A stretch of DNA of 64,000 nucleotides from the NCBI GenBank assembly GCA_036245525.1, contig BTPG01000007.1, positions 124,895,815 to 124,959,814 of the forward strand, written 5' to 3'. The notes beneath the pieces are model-generated. The model ran no database searches. It saw only the letters and a program-made list of their open reading frames with translations, and was not told where the DNA came from. Every line of letters begins with the position of its first letter. Position 1 is the stretch's first letter. This DNA comes from Semisulcospira habei. Its lineage: Eukaryota > Mollusca > Gastropoda > Semisulcospiridae. Position numbers and translations under genes: made by a program. Below are positions 35,101-45,416 of the stretch, piece by piece.

Positions 35101-38100
35101 TGTTTTATGCGAATTTTGTGATATTCTGATGTGCATAATACTGCGGCTGACCCGCACTGTACACAGTACCAGTGTCTGCATGCATTACGTGGTTAAAAGT
35201 CTGGAAATTCATGCACTCATCTTCTCCCCATGCTGTCAGTGCCAACATCTCATGTGCACAGACAAAGGTGCAAGAGGGGATGTCAGAACAATCTGGAAAT
35301 TCAAGCACTAAACTTCCACATATAGTCGTTACATAATCTGTTACTGTCCCAGCCTGAAATTTCCTTCATTAAATGAAAGGCAAGTATACCCAAGAAGCCA
35401 ATTTGCCTCCGTTTTTCTTTAAAATAACTTCTTTCCAACAAGACATACTTCTGTGGCCGGGTGCACAACAGGCTTCTAAATTAAAAGCATTTTTAAAGTC
35501 AAAATCGTTTTAGTAAAGAGGTTTTAAAACACTTTTAAAACAGGTGCACGACACACTTCTAAAAAAGTTAGAAAATGTCCTCTACCGCACTAATGGGTAG
35601 ACCATCGTAACCAATGATTTCGTCATTGTGCATGACTTCTATTTGTGGGTGTGGGTGTGGCTGGCCAAGCCAATCCTGGAGCCACACCCATGAGGGCAAT
35701 GGGGGCACTGGAACGTAGCTGTGGGGAGAGTCGACGCTGTCTTTCTGTGAGCTCTGGCACTGGTGATCTGTTCGCGCCAATTGTGTTCAAAGAGCGTGCA
35801 GGCTTTCCTGGTGGCGGCACACCAGCCGGATCTGTCTTATGCTTGTGCTTCAAGTTCCTTTACCGGGAAGACGCAGTGCTTGAGGCTGTCTCTTATGCAG
35901 TCTTTGAAGCGTTTCTTTGGCTGCCCTTCCTTCCTGTGGCCTTTTGAGAGTGCACCATACAGGAGTTGGCGTGGCATGCGAGAATCATCCATGCGTATGA
36001 CATGACCTGTCCAGCGGAGTTGTGTCTTTAAGATCAAGGCTTCAACACTCACTGTCAGCATTGTCTGGGACTTCCAGGTTTGTCACCTTGTCTTGCCATT
36101 TGATGCCCATGAGTGAGCGCAGGGATCTCATGTGGAAATGTTCAAGCTGCTTGAGGTGCTTTCTGTACAGCGTCCATGACTCACAGCCGTAGAGGAGGCT
36201 GGGGAGAACTACTGCTTTGTAGACTTTGATCTTGGTAGAAAGATTGACGTTGTTATTCAACACACGAGTGCGCAGGTGACCCAGGGCTTGGCTGGCTTTG
36301 CTGATGCGAGCTGCGATTTCCTTGTCGATAGTACCGTCAGAAGAGATGATGCTCCCAAGGTACCTGAACTGGCCGACAGTCTTCAGCTCGGTGCCTTCAA
36401 TGTACACTTTGGGGAGGGGGGGGAGGGGGGGGCTCTTGTGCCTGGGGCCGGTTGGTGCAGGACCTCGGTCTTGCTGAGACTGATGGTGAGGCCAAACAGT
36501 CGAGAGGCTTCCGAAAACCTGTTGACGATGGTCTGGAGGTCAGACTCTGTGTGCGCCATCAGCGCACAGTCATCGGCAAACAGCGCCTCAAGGATCAGTC
36601 TCTCGATGGTCTTGGTCCTGGCGTTCAGTCGATGGAGGTCGAAGAGAGAGCCGTCTAGTCTGTACTTCAGGTACACTCCCTTCTCAAGGTCGCGTTCTGC
36701 ATGGGTCAGGACACACGTGAAGAACAGGTTGAACATCACGGGGGCAAGAACACAACCTTGTTTCACACCTTTGGAAATGTCGAAGGGTGCGGATGTGTCG
36801 CCGTTTGACGGGACAACTCCTACCATTCCATCATGGAAGAAGTGGATGATGTTGGTGAACTTCCTGGGGCAGCCGAGCTTTGCGAGGATGACCCAAAGCG
36901 CTTCTCTGTTTACGGTGTCAAATGCTTTGGTCAGATCTATGAGGACAGCGTAGAGGTCCATGTGCTGCTCATTGCATTTCTCCTGGACCTGTCGACTGTG
37001 CTGCGGCTGGGTCTGAAGCCGTATTGAGCCTCTGGGAGTGCTTCCTCAGATACAGAGCTGATCAGGCGGTTGAGGATGACTCTCGCAAGGATCTTGCCAG
37101 CAATGGACAAGAGTGAGATCCCTCGGTAATTAGCACAGTCTGCTTTGCTGCCCTTGTTCTTGAACAGGGAGACGATTGTAGCATCTCTAAATTCCTGTGG
37201 CATGTTCTCCTCTGCCCAGATGCATGTCAGAATGTTGAAGAAGACATCAAGGGTCTCAGGTCCAGATGCCTTGAAGAGCTCTGCGGGGATGCCGTCCATG
37301 CCTGCAGCCATGCCGGAGCTAGTCTGGTTGATCGCTTTCTTGACCTCATCCAGGATTGGCGGGAGGTCAAGGTCATCCAGTGTCAGCTTCTGGGGAATCA
37401 TGTCCAGGGCCGCAGGATCGACAGTGGAAGGCAGGTTCAGCAGATTTGAGAAGTGTTCTCTCCAGCGCTCAGTGATGCTGCCTTTGTCTTTTAGCAAGTT
37501 GAAGCTGTGGGCGGAAAAGAGAGGGGTTGTGCTGGGTCTGGCAGGGCCGTAGACAGCTTTCATAGCGCTGAAAAACTCCTTGGAGTTGCTGGATTCAGTG
37601 AAGTGTTCAAGTTCTTTTGCCTTGCCGTCCCACCAGGTGTCCTGCATGTTGCGGAGCTCTCTCTGGGCTTTTCTCTGGAGGTGTTTGAAGCCGGGTCTTT
37701 CTTGGACAAGGAGTTGATGTCGTTCTGCCACTCGATGAAGGCCGGCACTGCGCTTTTGCTCCAGTAGCTTGTTGATCTCTTCATTGTTCTCATCAAACCA
37801 ATCCTGGTGTACTCTCTGCTTGGGTCCAAGCACGTCTTTGGCAGACTCCGTCACCATCCCCTTGAACTGGTTCCACATTTCAGTTGGGTTGCCAGTCAAC
37901 GGTCCATGGGCAGTTAGCAGGTCATCAAGGTGGGACTGGAAGTTTTCCTTGATGTCCGGGCACTTCAGCTTGGCCAGGTTGAATGAAGGTCGGGTGAGCT
38001 TCGGCCTCTTCCTGTGTGCTGGTGCAATGTGCAGGTTGAGGACAGACCGCACCAGCTGATGGTCGGTCCAGCACTCGGCTCCTCTCATGGCTCTGGTGAT

Positions 38101-41100
38101 TCTGACATCACAAGTATCCCGCTGGCGGACAATGACATAGTCTATGAGATGCCACTGCTTGGACCTGGGATGCATCCATGTTGTCTTGTACTTACTAGCC
38201 AGCCTGAAGAGGGTGTTGGTGATGGCGAGTCCATTCTCAGTGCACAATGTCAGCAGCAGCAGGCCATTGCTGTTCATCTTGCCCAGCCCCTGTGGGCCCA
38301 TCACTCCTTCCCAGCATTCACATTCGCGCCCAACTCGAGCATTGAAGTCACCAAGCACGATGAGTTTGTCACTTGCAGGAGTGGACTTCAGGAGGGAGTC
38401 GAGGCTCTCATAGAACGCCTCCTTGTCATCATCGGCGTTGGTTAGTGTCGGAGCATAGGCACTGATGATAGTGACACGTCGGGTGTGGGAGATGGGTAAA
38501 CGGAGCTTCATCAATAGTTCGCTGATGCCAGTGGGAAGAGAAGGCAGCTGTCGGAGGAGTGTAGTGCGAATGGCGAAGCCAACTCCGTGTATCCTGTCTT
38601 CGTTCTCAGCTTTGCCCTTTCAGAAAAAGGTGTACCCACCCTCAGGTCCACAGATCGAGCCTTTGTCAGCAAATCTGGTTTCGCTAAGAGCCGCAATGTT
38701 GATTTTATATCTCGCCAGCTCCCTGGCTATGAGGGCTGTTCTTCTGTGTGGTCTCTTTGTCTGATCTCTGTCCAACAGGGTTTGTACGTTCCATGTACCG
38801 AGAGTAAGTTTCTTTTTTTGTTTTTCTTTTCGACCGCATAAAAGGGTTAAACCGCCAGCAGCGGTAAGCTGACCGGTTTATGTACTACATAATTGATGTA
38901 TAAACTGAGAGGGGGGATTCCTTGAATAGTTCAAAGAGCAGTAAAGATTTCTTATCACCAGTATGGAGGGAAAACCCCAACGGACAGTTACACCACAATT
39001 TATTAATATTTAGGATTGTTCAGAATATATATACAAATCAAGACTAGTACAAAATTTGCAACTTTTTTTTTTCTAATGAGAAAAATGCAATGGAGGGTAT
39101 GACATGAAGTTAGTTTAAAGAAAAGAAGTAACGCCTGCAAGATTGACATAAATGTATAATTGTGTCAAAACAAGTCAAACTGGGGAATTAATTATGATTT
39201 CTAAAATGCAAGCATACATACTTATGAACTTATGTTGCAAACAATAGATAAATAGCATGAGCAGCAAAATTAATTAAAAAACCACATAAGTAAATAATTA
39301 AATAATTATGACCAGCATAATAACAACAAACAAATAAGAAAACTGAAAGAAGAAAAAACCGGAAGGGCAGTGGATCGAACCATGCCAGTTGTTTCAAAAA
39401 TGACACTTTGGGTTGTACACTTTACCAACTGCGCTAACGAGGCATTGATGTAGATTGAGCTTATTATAATTACATACAAAGTCATGTTGTGTGACACTGG
39501 CTGACCTCCACCTATCTCTGACAATATTTCACTTCCCAAGGCTTTTCAGCCCTTTTCAGTAAATCTCAAACACTGAAACCAATGTTGTTCATTGTTGTAT
39601 TCCATCATAGGATACAATGATCTCTCTTTTCTTCCCTGATGTTGTTGAATTCAATGAAGTGGTTGATTCACAATGACGTCCATTCAAATTTTAAAGTGTT
39701 GTAGACCATTTAGAATAGCTCTGAGCACTTCTAAAGTTAGAAGCGAAAATCATCGCTAAAACAGTTTTAAAACTTCCATGCACTGCATCTAACTGCACTA
39801 AAGACATTTTTTTTTTTAAATTGTACATTTTCACTTTGAAAAGTGTTTCAAGATTTAGAAGCCTGCTGTGCACTCGGCCACTAGACAACACCATGAATAA
39901 CAAGTGATCACCAAACCTGGACCTAATTTATTTTAAAGTTTGGCTGGCTTCAAACACAACCATTTAGCCACCACCCCGAGGAGATCATTGAGAACATCTA
40001 CTGAAAGGTTGGAGTAGGAATTTACTAAAATTTACTTGAGTTGAAGGAGGGTTGCATTCTTTCATAGGTGTATGCATGCATACATGTGCTTACTATGTCC
40101 TCGGTACAAATAAATTTGTTTAAGCCTATGCTGTTAATGCCATAGAGTATACTGTCCTGAGTATAACTTTTTAATCTCATTCACCAATGTCAGAATATGA
40201 GTTGATCATGGATCAACCATGATAGTTCAAGGGTAGTGATTGATCAGCCCTACAGCTAAACATGTGCCAAGCCTTTCAGGCACTATCCTGGAACAACCAC
40301 GGTCACTTAAAACTCTGCCTCAGGGCTGAGAGAGATAAAAGTTGACTTGTGCTGTGAGCCTCATTGTAACTGTGTAAGTGCAAGGTAATCAAGGAATTCA
40401 TGCAGTAACATTTGATTTATTTGTTCATTAACGGTATGCAAGTTTCTGCACAAGTTGCAAGCAGTCTTGAATTCATGCATAATAGTGAGCTTTCATCCTC
40501 GCGCTGGGACCATACGGCGTTGAGGCGCGTCCCCTGGGTGGTGGATAGGGGGTCCCTCGTGAGAGGGGTGCACCGAATGAAATAAGGTGCCGTGAACCAA
40601 CATGGTCTAAGGGAAGGTGACCCCGACAGAAAACCCCTGGTCCTCCTAGTAAGGGGGTTGGGCGTGGGGGTAGCTTCCCCACCCTGCAAAAAAGGAAATA
40701 GCTACAAAAACGCCGACAAAAAGACTAACAGTAATTTATTTTCCTGGAGGAGGAAGGTTCTTCTACTAGAAGACTTATGACGTCCTGTGGTGAAAGCCGG
40801 AAGTCTTCGGAAGCCACAGGACCGAGCCGCCTCTCTCTATCCAGGGATACAACCATGGGCACATGGAACGTCAAGACCATGTACCAGAGCGGCAAGGCCG
40901 CCCAGATAGCAGCGGAAATGCAAAAGTACAACCTTTCCCTGCTAGGCATCAGTGAAGCCAGATGGACGCAGTCTGGCCAGAAAAGGCTGTTAAGTGGGGA
41001 GATGGTTCTGTATTCAGGTCATGAAGAGGAGAATGCCCCCCATACAGAAGGAGTAGCACTCATGCTGTCACCAGTGGCACAGAGAGCGCTGATGGGCTGG

Positions 41101-44100
41101 GAACCTCTTGGGCCAAGAATTATAACAGCAGCCTTTAGAACCAAGAAAAAGCTCAAGCTGAACGTCATCCAGTGTTATGCACCCACCAATGACAGTGACG
41201 AGGAAGAGAAACAAGAGTTCTACGACCGACTCCAGAGTGCCGTGGACAAATGTGCGGAGCGAGACATCACCATCGTCATGGGCGATTTTAATGCCAAAAT
41301 AGGGGAGGACAACACCGGATATGAAGAGGTGATGGGGAGACAGGGACTAGGCTCGGAGATGAGTGAGAACGGGGAGAGGTTTGTAGACTTTTGTGCTCTA
41401 AACCGACTTGTCATTGGAGGCAGCATCTTCCCACACAGAAGAATACACAAAGCAACTTGGGTCTCACCTGACCATACAACAGAGAACCAAATAGACCATA
41501 TCTGCATTAGCAAGAAATTTAGAAGATCCCTTCAAGATGTTCGAGTGAGGAGGGGAGCAGATGTCGCCTCAGACCACCATCTGCTTACCTTAAGAATGAA
41601 GCTCAAGCTAAAGAAAAGCCGCACAGAGACAACAAGAAGACAGCGCTATAATGTAGGCCTCCTGAGAGAAACTGGAGTTAGAGAAGAGTTCAAACTGGTG
41701 CTGTCCAACCGGTTTCAAGCGCTACAGGAGCTAGTAAATGAAGAGGAGGCGGTCACCACAGAGCAGCAGTGGAAGGCAGTTAGAGAGGCGCTGAACTCAA
41801 CCTGCAAAGACACTGTAGGGTTAAGAAAACACCACCACAAGGACTGGCTGTCGGCACAGACCTTGAAGAAGATAGAAGCGAGGAAGCAGAAGAAGCAGCG
41901 GTCAACAACAGTCGCACGAGAGCAGCCAAAGTAAGGGCACAGGGGGAATACTCGGAAGCCAACCGCGAGGTGAAGAGGAGTATCAGGGCAGACAAGAGGG
42001 CCTACACAGACAGCCTGGCAGCAGAGGCAGAAAAGGCAGCAGGCAGCGGCAACATGAAACAGCTCTACGACATTACCAGAAGATTGTCGGGTAAGTATGG
42101 CCATACAGAAAGACCAGTAAAAGACAAAGAAGGCAAGCCTATTGCAGACAGAGCAGACCAACTCGACAGATGGGCCGAGTATTTTGAAGAGTTACTGAAC
42201 AGACCTAGCCCACCCGACCCCCCCGACATCCAGCCGGCAGAGACCGACCTACCCATCAGCTGTGACAGACCCAGCTGGGAAGAGATCAGAAAAGCAGTGG
42301 CATTTTTGAAGAATGACAAAGCAGCAGGGCCAGATGGCATCCCAGCGGAGTCTCTGAAAGCAGACCTAGAGACAACAGTTGAGATGCTGTACCCACTGTT
42401 TGGAAAGATCTGGGAAGAGGAGGTGATGCCAGCTGACTGAAAGGAGGGGTACCTAATCAAGCTTCCCAAGAAAGGCGACCTCAGCAAGTGTTCCAACTAC
42501 AGAGGAATCACCTTGCTGTCAGTACCAGGAAAGGTCTTCAACAGGATCATCCTAGAGAGAATGAAGAGCTCCGTTGACCCCCAGCTGAGAGACCAGCAAG
42601 CAGGATTCAGGAAGAACCGATCATGTACAGACCAGATCGCCACTCTCCGCATCATCGTGGAACAGTCTCTGGAGTGGAGCTCCCCGCTGTACGTCAACTT
42701 TGTGGATTATGAGAAAGCATTTGACAGCGTGGACCGAGAGACTCTGTGGAAACTCCTACGACACTACGGTGTACCCACAAAGCTCGTCCGCCTGATCAAG
42801 AGCAGCTATGATGGCATGACATGTCGCGTGATCCACGAAGGGCAGTTCACCAGAGAGCTCCAGGTCAGAACTGGTGTCAGGCAGGGGTGTCTGCTGTCTC
42901 CGTTCCTCTTCCTACTGGCCATAGACTGGGTCATGAAGATGACCACAGAGCACAGACGAAGTGGAATACAGTGGACACTGTGGACACAGCTTGACGACCT
43001 CGATTTTGCAGACGACTTGGCATTACTGTCCCACACTCATCAACAAATGCAGGACAAGACCACGAGGCTTGCTGACATCTCGTCCCAAGTGGGCCTCACC
43101 ATTCACAAACCGAAAACAAAGACAATGAGGCTGAACGCAACCAGGGAAGAACCAGTCTTGCTTGCTGGCACCCCGTTGGAGGAGGTGGAGTCCTTCACCT
43201 ATCTCGGGAGCATCATAGACAAAAAAGGCGGCACTGATGCAGATGTCAGAGCACGAATCGGTAAAGCCAGAGCAGCCTTTCTCCAGTTGAAAAAAGTGTG
43301 GAGTTCCAGAGAGCTGTCACAACACACCAAAGTCCGGATTTTCAACTCCAATGTAAAAGCAGTTCTCCTATATGGAGCAGAGACATGGAGATTGACAAAA
43401 ACCACAGTCAACAGAGTACAGACCTTCATGAACAGTTGCCTTAGAAGAATTTTGAAAATCCACTGGCCAGAGAAGATCAGCAACGTCAGACTCTGGGAGA
43501 GAACAGAGCAGATAACAGCAGAGAATGAAATTGGGCGAAGAAGATGGGGATGGATTGGTCACAGTCTGAGAAAGCCAGCTTCCAGTATCACTAGGCAGGC
43601 ATTGTCATGGAACCCCCAGGGAAAGAGGAAAAGAGGTAGGCCGAGAAACTCCTGGCGTCGAGACCTCCAAGCAGACATCAAGAGACTGGGAACCACCTGG
43701 AGTAGAATCGAAGGAGAAGCACAGGACAGGAGTTGCTGGAGGTCTCTCGTCGACGGCCTATACCCGGGTAGGGGTGACAGGCGTAAGTAAGTAAGTAAGT
43801 GAGCTTTCATCAAACGACTCCCGACAATGAATGACAGTGAAGTCAAGGCGGATCACCAGTGTGTACAAGAAGCATACACAACACTCCAAAAATCTCCAAG
43901 AGGCATAGATCCTCATGAGCCCTCTGGGCTCATGAGGATCAATGCCTCTTGGAGATGTTCAGAGTGTTCTTTATGCTTAGGTAGAACCTGGTTGTCCACC
44001 GTGACTTTGCTCTTGTTCGTTGTTGGGAGTCTTTCAGCGTAAACATAACGTCACAAATCTGTTACATCATGGTGTTGACACATCTGGAGTAAACTACATG

Positions 44101-45416
44101 TATTACTGATGAATATTTGTGCATAGCAGAGTTGCTGATACACTAACAACACTGTAACAATAGGAGTATAGATTGAAGGTGTTTGGTGCTTCTATCTAAC
44201 ACACAAGTGGACAGTCGATTTCTGCCCACACGGCTACAGCCAGACATTGCACAAACAAAACTGCTGAGGTGGAGGTCCTGGTCCTAGCTGACAGCAAAAT
44301 TAACCCTTTGGCTGTTGTAGTGCTTCTTGACAGTGTCCAATGGCAAGTAGCCACCAGACTCATAGGCTTGTCACTCAAACATCTCAACCCGTACAATCAT
44401 GCACAAAATGCTGCTGGCACAAAATGCCTTGTGTTGATGTGCAGAAGCTGAATAAACAAGTACAGCATTGCACCCAAGCCAGTTTCATTAGCAGCTGTTA
44501 TCCAATAAAGTACAGTACATTCTACACTATTTGTGTACAGCATTATACTCATTAGGGATATCTTGGATTTTTAGACTGTGTGCAGTACATGTTGTGCAGA
44601 AATAACAGTGAACACATGCAAAACTGCTGCTTCCAAAAACTTTTCTTCCAAAATATTAACCAATTACATCCTGAAACTGATTTGAGAAAACTTACCTATA
44701 ATTGTCCTGTGAAGACTACATTACCAATTGGGAAATATTTCAACCATTTTGTTCAAGGGTGGTGCCAGAATAGCTTGGCGCCTCAGGCGCCAAGCTATTC
44801 TGGCACCACCCTGGAACTATCATAGTAAAATTTATTTCAAGCAATGGGTGTATCAGGATGAAACGGGTAAAGAATATGCCTTCATCAGTGCACACACACA
44901 CACACATGTTTTCATAAGATTTGAAATGTTTACCAGCAATGCTAGCAAACATTTCAAATGTTCTGTACATCTACCTTGTACTATGTTGGTGTCACTTGGT
45001 GTCCGGCTTATCTCTGCTTCCAAACTGGCTCTTTTTCCTAGCATCTTGTCGAGTTCACGGCGAATCTCATCATAGCTGGTGATGATGACACTGTGGTGCT
45101 TTAGCAGCTCCACCAGCTCGCCGCCAAGTGACACTCGATAACGGTCTATGTGCTTAATGATGTAGGGAAGCACTGTGACTATCTCCACTCTACGGATGGT
45201 CTCCTCAAAAACAGCCATAATCCGCTGGGCTTCAACAGTAGTTAGTTTCTTTCGGGCAGGTTCCAAAGCTCTCGACGGGTCGATGCGGAGATGTTGGAGT
45301 TTCATTGTTGTCGTAGATACCGGCGGCGCGCTCCCTTTAGGAGGATACGGTTTTACTTGAAGTGTCATGTTTATTGTTGGCTCTATTGCCACGGTTTCTG
45401 TCATTGCAAACGCCAT
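28899..45416 (-). CDS. DRC10: DRC10/IQCD homologue, complete six-exon gene (dynein regulatory complex subunit 10)
   Basis: Coding exons, in transcript order: 45416-44975, 32670-32461, 31264-31047, 30814-30581, 30144-30073, 29156-28899; total 1434 nt, 477 residues plus stop TAA. All introns are GT-AG and exon phases join without a frame break (G|GT, A|GT, then phase 0 three times). The N-terminal block around KKLTTVEAQRIMAVFEET, the middle coiled coil, the block FKVETEVENWIQRYDQELGE and a C-terminal IQ motif (TTIQAFWRSYKVRKALKARK) followed by a lysine tail match the DRC10 (IQ domain-containing protein D) family; human DRC10 is about 450 residues. DRC10 is a linker subunit of the nexin-dynein regulatory complex on axonemal doublet microtubules, so a role in ciliary or sperm motility is expected. 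Introns 1-5 are about 12.3 kb, 1.2 kb, 0.2 kb, 0.4 kb and 0.9 kb and carry many hairpin repeats. Identification is from recalled family sequence, not a search. Confidence 0.92.
29216..29429. mobile_element. TTAA hairpin element, type A, in DRC10 intron 5
   Basis: TTAACCCATAAAGCCC to AAGGAGTTAA. Stem ATGATATTTCAAGGTTGGTG and inverse CACCAGCCTTGAAATATCAT around GGTGCCTCTAGATGCC. Confidence 0.8.
29895..30066. repeat. Palindromic repeat with GACGTCAGCC arms (copy 2)
   Basis: GACGTCAGCCATAGCTTACC and its inverse GGCAAACTATGGCTGACAT, then TCTATGGCTGATGTCAGCCC. Ends about 5 bp from the DRC10 exon 5 donor. Confidence 0.6.
30073..30144 (-). CDS. DRC10: DRC10 exon 5 (24-codon microexon)
   Basis: 72 bp, phase 0 at both ends, acceptor a T-tract followed by CAG, donor GTTAGT. 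Encodes KKFKVETEVENWIQRYDQEL and GERQ, the most conserved segment of the family. Its removal would keep frame. A palindromic repeat (29895-30066) ends a few bases from the donor. Confidence 0.9.
30238..30293. repeat. Short hairpin in DRC10 intron 4
   Basis: GTCATTAAAGACCATCATTT and AGGTGGCT, loop GT, then the inverse arm to GATCTTTAATCACAGATGAC. Confidence 0.7.
30581..30814 (-). CDS. DRC10: DRC10 exon 4
   Basis: 78 codons, phase 0 at both ends. Acceptor TTTTGCAG, donor GTGAAT. Continuous coiled coil: IRKKNDVIKHLQSELHQIEK, SEEHIRRVRADAEKQEAAD, AIMEHREAEQELRK. The last motif corresponds to 'NREAEQALRK' in vertebrate DRC10. Confidence 0.92.
30940..30977. repeat. Perfect 38-bp palindrome without loop in DRC10 intron 3
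   Basis: TTAGGTGCAAGGATGCACG followed immediately by its exact inverse complement. Starts 70 bp from exon 3. A type F half-element (30876-30915) is next to it. Confidence 0.85.
31047..31264 (-). CDS. DRC10: DRC10 exon 3
   Basis: Acceptor TTGCAG, donor GTAATT. Encodes YLQELREILMGKLLTTPEE and the following coiled coil NAVIIEKLEAELKEKNDDK, matching the family's conserved 'ELRGFLFEKLLTSP' block. Ends in phase 0. A TTAA-bounded hairpin (31288-31382) lies only 24 bp upstream of this exon in the intron. Confidence 0.9.
31288..31382. mobile_element. TTAA hairpin element, type E (95 bp), in DRC10 intron 2
   Basis: TTAACCCTTCAGCTGTCAGT to CAGCAAAAGGGTTAA; stem GTAGCACTTTTTGTCAC/ACAAAAAAAACCACTAC, loop AAAGATTCCTATAGGAAT. 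Confidence 0.8.
31587..31790. mobile_element. Two type E hairpins in DRC10 intron 2
   Basis: 31587-31680: CAACCCTTTGGCTGATTGTA to CGACAGCCAAAGGATTAA. 31715-31790: CATTTTGTCAAGGTGATTGC and inverse TCATCTTGACAAAATGCATG. Confidence 0.65.
31918..32145. mobile_element. TTAA hairpin element, type A (228 bp), in DRC10 intron 2
   Basis: TTAACCCATATCATACTGAG to AATGATAAGGGTTAA. Stem TAGTTCAAGGGTGGTGCC, GGCGCC-TGTA-GGCGCC centre. Same subfamily (CACCAGTGTGTGAAATAAG flank, here inverted) as the hosts of LINE 2a and 2b, and an uninterrupted reference for them. Confidence 0.85.
32142..32210. mobile_element. TTAA hairpin element, type F (69 bp), sharing a TTAA with its neighbour
   Basis: TTAATCATATTGTGCTTGCA to ACAAGCACAAGGGGGTTAA; stem TGCTTGCAGTCACTGGTACT and inverse GGTACAGTGACTACAAGCAC. 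A second copy lies at 32260-32324. Confidence 0.75.
32461..32670 (-). CDS. DRC10: DRC10 exon 2
   Basis: Acceptor TAGCAG, donor GTATGT. Encodes an acidic stretch (GEALQEDDDGEEASEEVVV) and then MRNLSLVAQQMSHSTRNILR, the segment that corresponds to the family's 'STKNVLRLL' helix. It begins with two bases completing a glycine codon and ends with one base (A|GT, serine), matching exons 1 and 3. Confidence 0.88.
32855..32922. repeat. Hairpin, type D core
   Basis: GACATAAATTCTCATGAGCC, CCTGCA-TT-TGCAGG, then the inverse to TTTATGTCTCTTGC. Type D stems carry CTCATGAGCCCC. Confidence 0.75.
33343..33720. repeat. Tandem duplication, unit about 204 bp
   Basis: TTTGGTGGAAACGACACAT begins at 33343 and again at 33547; both continue with TTTTGGGCCAGGGG, CACACGCTATCCACCCC and CTACATCCTTAGATGAACAG. 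Copies are about 90% alike. Confidence 0.85.
33831..34044. mobile_element. TTAA hairpin element, type C, in DRC10 intron 1
   Basis: TTAACCCATTTAACCCC left end, stem GATAATTCAAGGGTAGTG with inverse CACTACCCTTGAATTATC, centre GGCGCCATCAGGCGCC. Right end AAATGGGCC, TTAA lost. Confidence 0.75.
34219..34554 (-). CDS. Candidate extra exon in DRC10 intron 1, serine-rich 14-residue repeats
   Basis: This open stretch of 336 bp on the minus strand encodes a serine- and arginine-rich segment with three to four repeats of about 14 residues (SRMGSAASERSQ and variants; 42-bp DNA period). It has a plausible acceptor (CTTTGACAG) and a strong donor (GTATGT). It starts with two bases and ends with one, so it is phase 1-1 and would fit between DRC10 exons 1 and 2 without breaking the frame. 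It could instead be a chance-open minisatellite or part of a nested gene. No known domain is recognised. Confidence 0.3.
34742..34960. mobile_element. TTAA hairpin element, type C (219 bp), in DRC10 intron 1
   Basis: TTAACCCATTTGCCCC to TTATATGGGTTAA; stem CACGATAATTCAAGGGA and inverse CCCTTGAATTGTCATGG, older and more mismatched. Confidence 0.7.
35570..38815 (-). mobile_element. LINE family 3 copy, related to family 2, damaged, in DRC10 intron 1
   Basis: Minus-strand coding pieces: endonuclease start LGTWNVQTLLD near 38805 in a damaged frame; 38514-36937 carries most of the endonuclease (DFNARVGRECECWEGVMG, WTDHQLVRS) and the first RT motifs (AAGMDGIPAELFK, NYRGISLLSIAGKILA); 36961-36383 carries LIDLTKAFDTVNREALW, GVKQGCVLAPVMFNLFF and FADDCALMAHTE; 36407-36042 and 36061-35837 finish the C-terminal blocks (LRWTGHVIRMDDSRMPRQ). 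A G-rich run at 36413-36432 and indels break the frame at least three times. Motif order and wording are closest to family 2, but no zinc finger is left. Ends are approximate. Confidence 0.85.
38816..40200. other. DRC10 intron 1 sequence without gene
   Basis: Contains CCCCAACGGACAGTTACACC with ACAATTTATTAATATTT at 38972-39012, a lone arm of the 61.6 kb palindrome family, the tRNA-like relic, and the right arm of the inverted-repeat element. Confidence 0.5.
39370..39446 (-). pseudogene. tRNA-like relic (Met-type), SINE head or pseudogene
   Basis: The minus strand has TGCCTCGTTAGCGCAGTTGG (A box) and GGTTCGATCC (B box), as in elongator tRNA-Met, but the anticodon arm is degenerate (ACACTTTGGGTTGTAC region) and the acceptor stem does not pair. 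No body or tail is recognised. Confidence 0.5.
40497..43797 (+). mobile_element. LINE family 1 copy 1c, full length, inactivated, in DRC10 intron 1
   Basis: Starts CCTCGCGCTGGG like copy 1b and ends in a GTAA tandem tail; target duplication AGTGAGCTTTCAT at 40484-40496 and 43798-43810. The reading frame opens at 40777 (MTSCGESRKSSEATG). A base loss near 41900 (AAGCAGCGG for AAAGCAGCGG) shifts the frame, and TGG to TGA at 42438-42440 makes a stop between PAD and KEG; the rest, including YEKAFDSVDR and FADDLALL, is open to 43790. Very similar to 1b, so a recent insertion. It is antisense to DRC10. Confidence 0.92.
43892..43956. repeat. Hairpin, type D core
   Basis: ATCTCCAAGAGGCATAGATC, CTCATGAGCCC, loop TCT, then the near-perfect inverse. 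Directly downstream of LINE 1c. Confidence 0.75.
44660..44870. mobile_element. Hairpin element, type A, 100 bp from DRC10 exon 1
   Basis: Core 44750-44820: TTCAAGGGTGGTGCCAGAAT, CTTGGCGCC-TCA-GGCGCCAAG, inverse to CACCACCCTGGAAC. Flanks ACCAATTACATCCTGA and TATCAGGATGAAACGGGTAA; terminal TTAA lost. Confidence 0.7.
44975..45416 (-). CDS. DRC10: DRC10 exon 1 (start codon exon)
   Basis: Encodes residues 1-147 plus one base. The ATG at 45416 is chosen because it opens the frame (MAFAMTETVAIEP) and lies next to the divergent TPCN1 start. A second in-frame ATG is four codons on. The stretch ARKKLTTVEAQRIMAVFE, then RRVEIVTVLPYI, aligns with the conserved DRC10 N-terminal block. The exon ends CAA G and the donor reads GTAGAT; the split codon G|GT gives glycine. 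Confidence 0.9.

Larger units (their letters stand above)
35453..39881. mobile_element. Inverted-repeat DNA element hosting LINE family 3
   Basis: GTGGCCGGGTGCACAACAGG at 35453 and its near-perfect inverse complement ending at 39881 (CTGTGCACTCGGCCAC) form 29-bp terminal inverted repeats, followed inside by AAAATCGTTTTAGTAAA-like and CTAAAACAGTTTTAAAAC-like matching segments. Without the LINE the element would be about 1.2 kb. No transposase frame is left and no target duplication is clear, so its superfamily is unknown. Confidence 0.5.
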
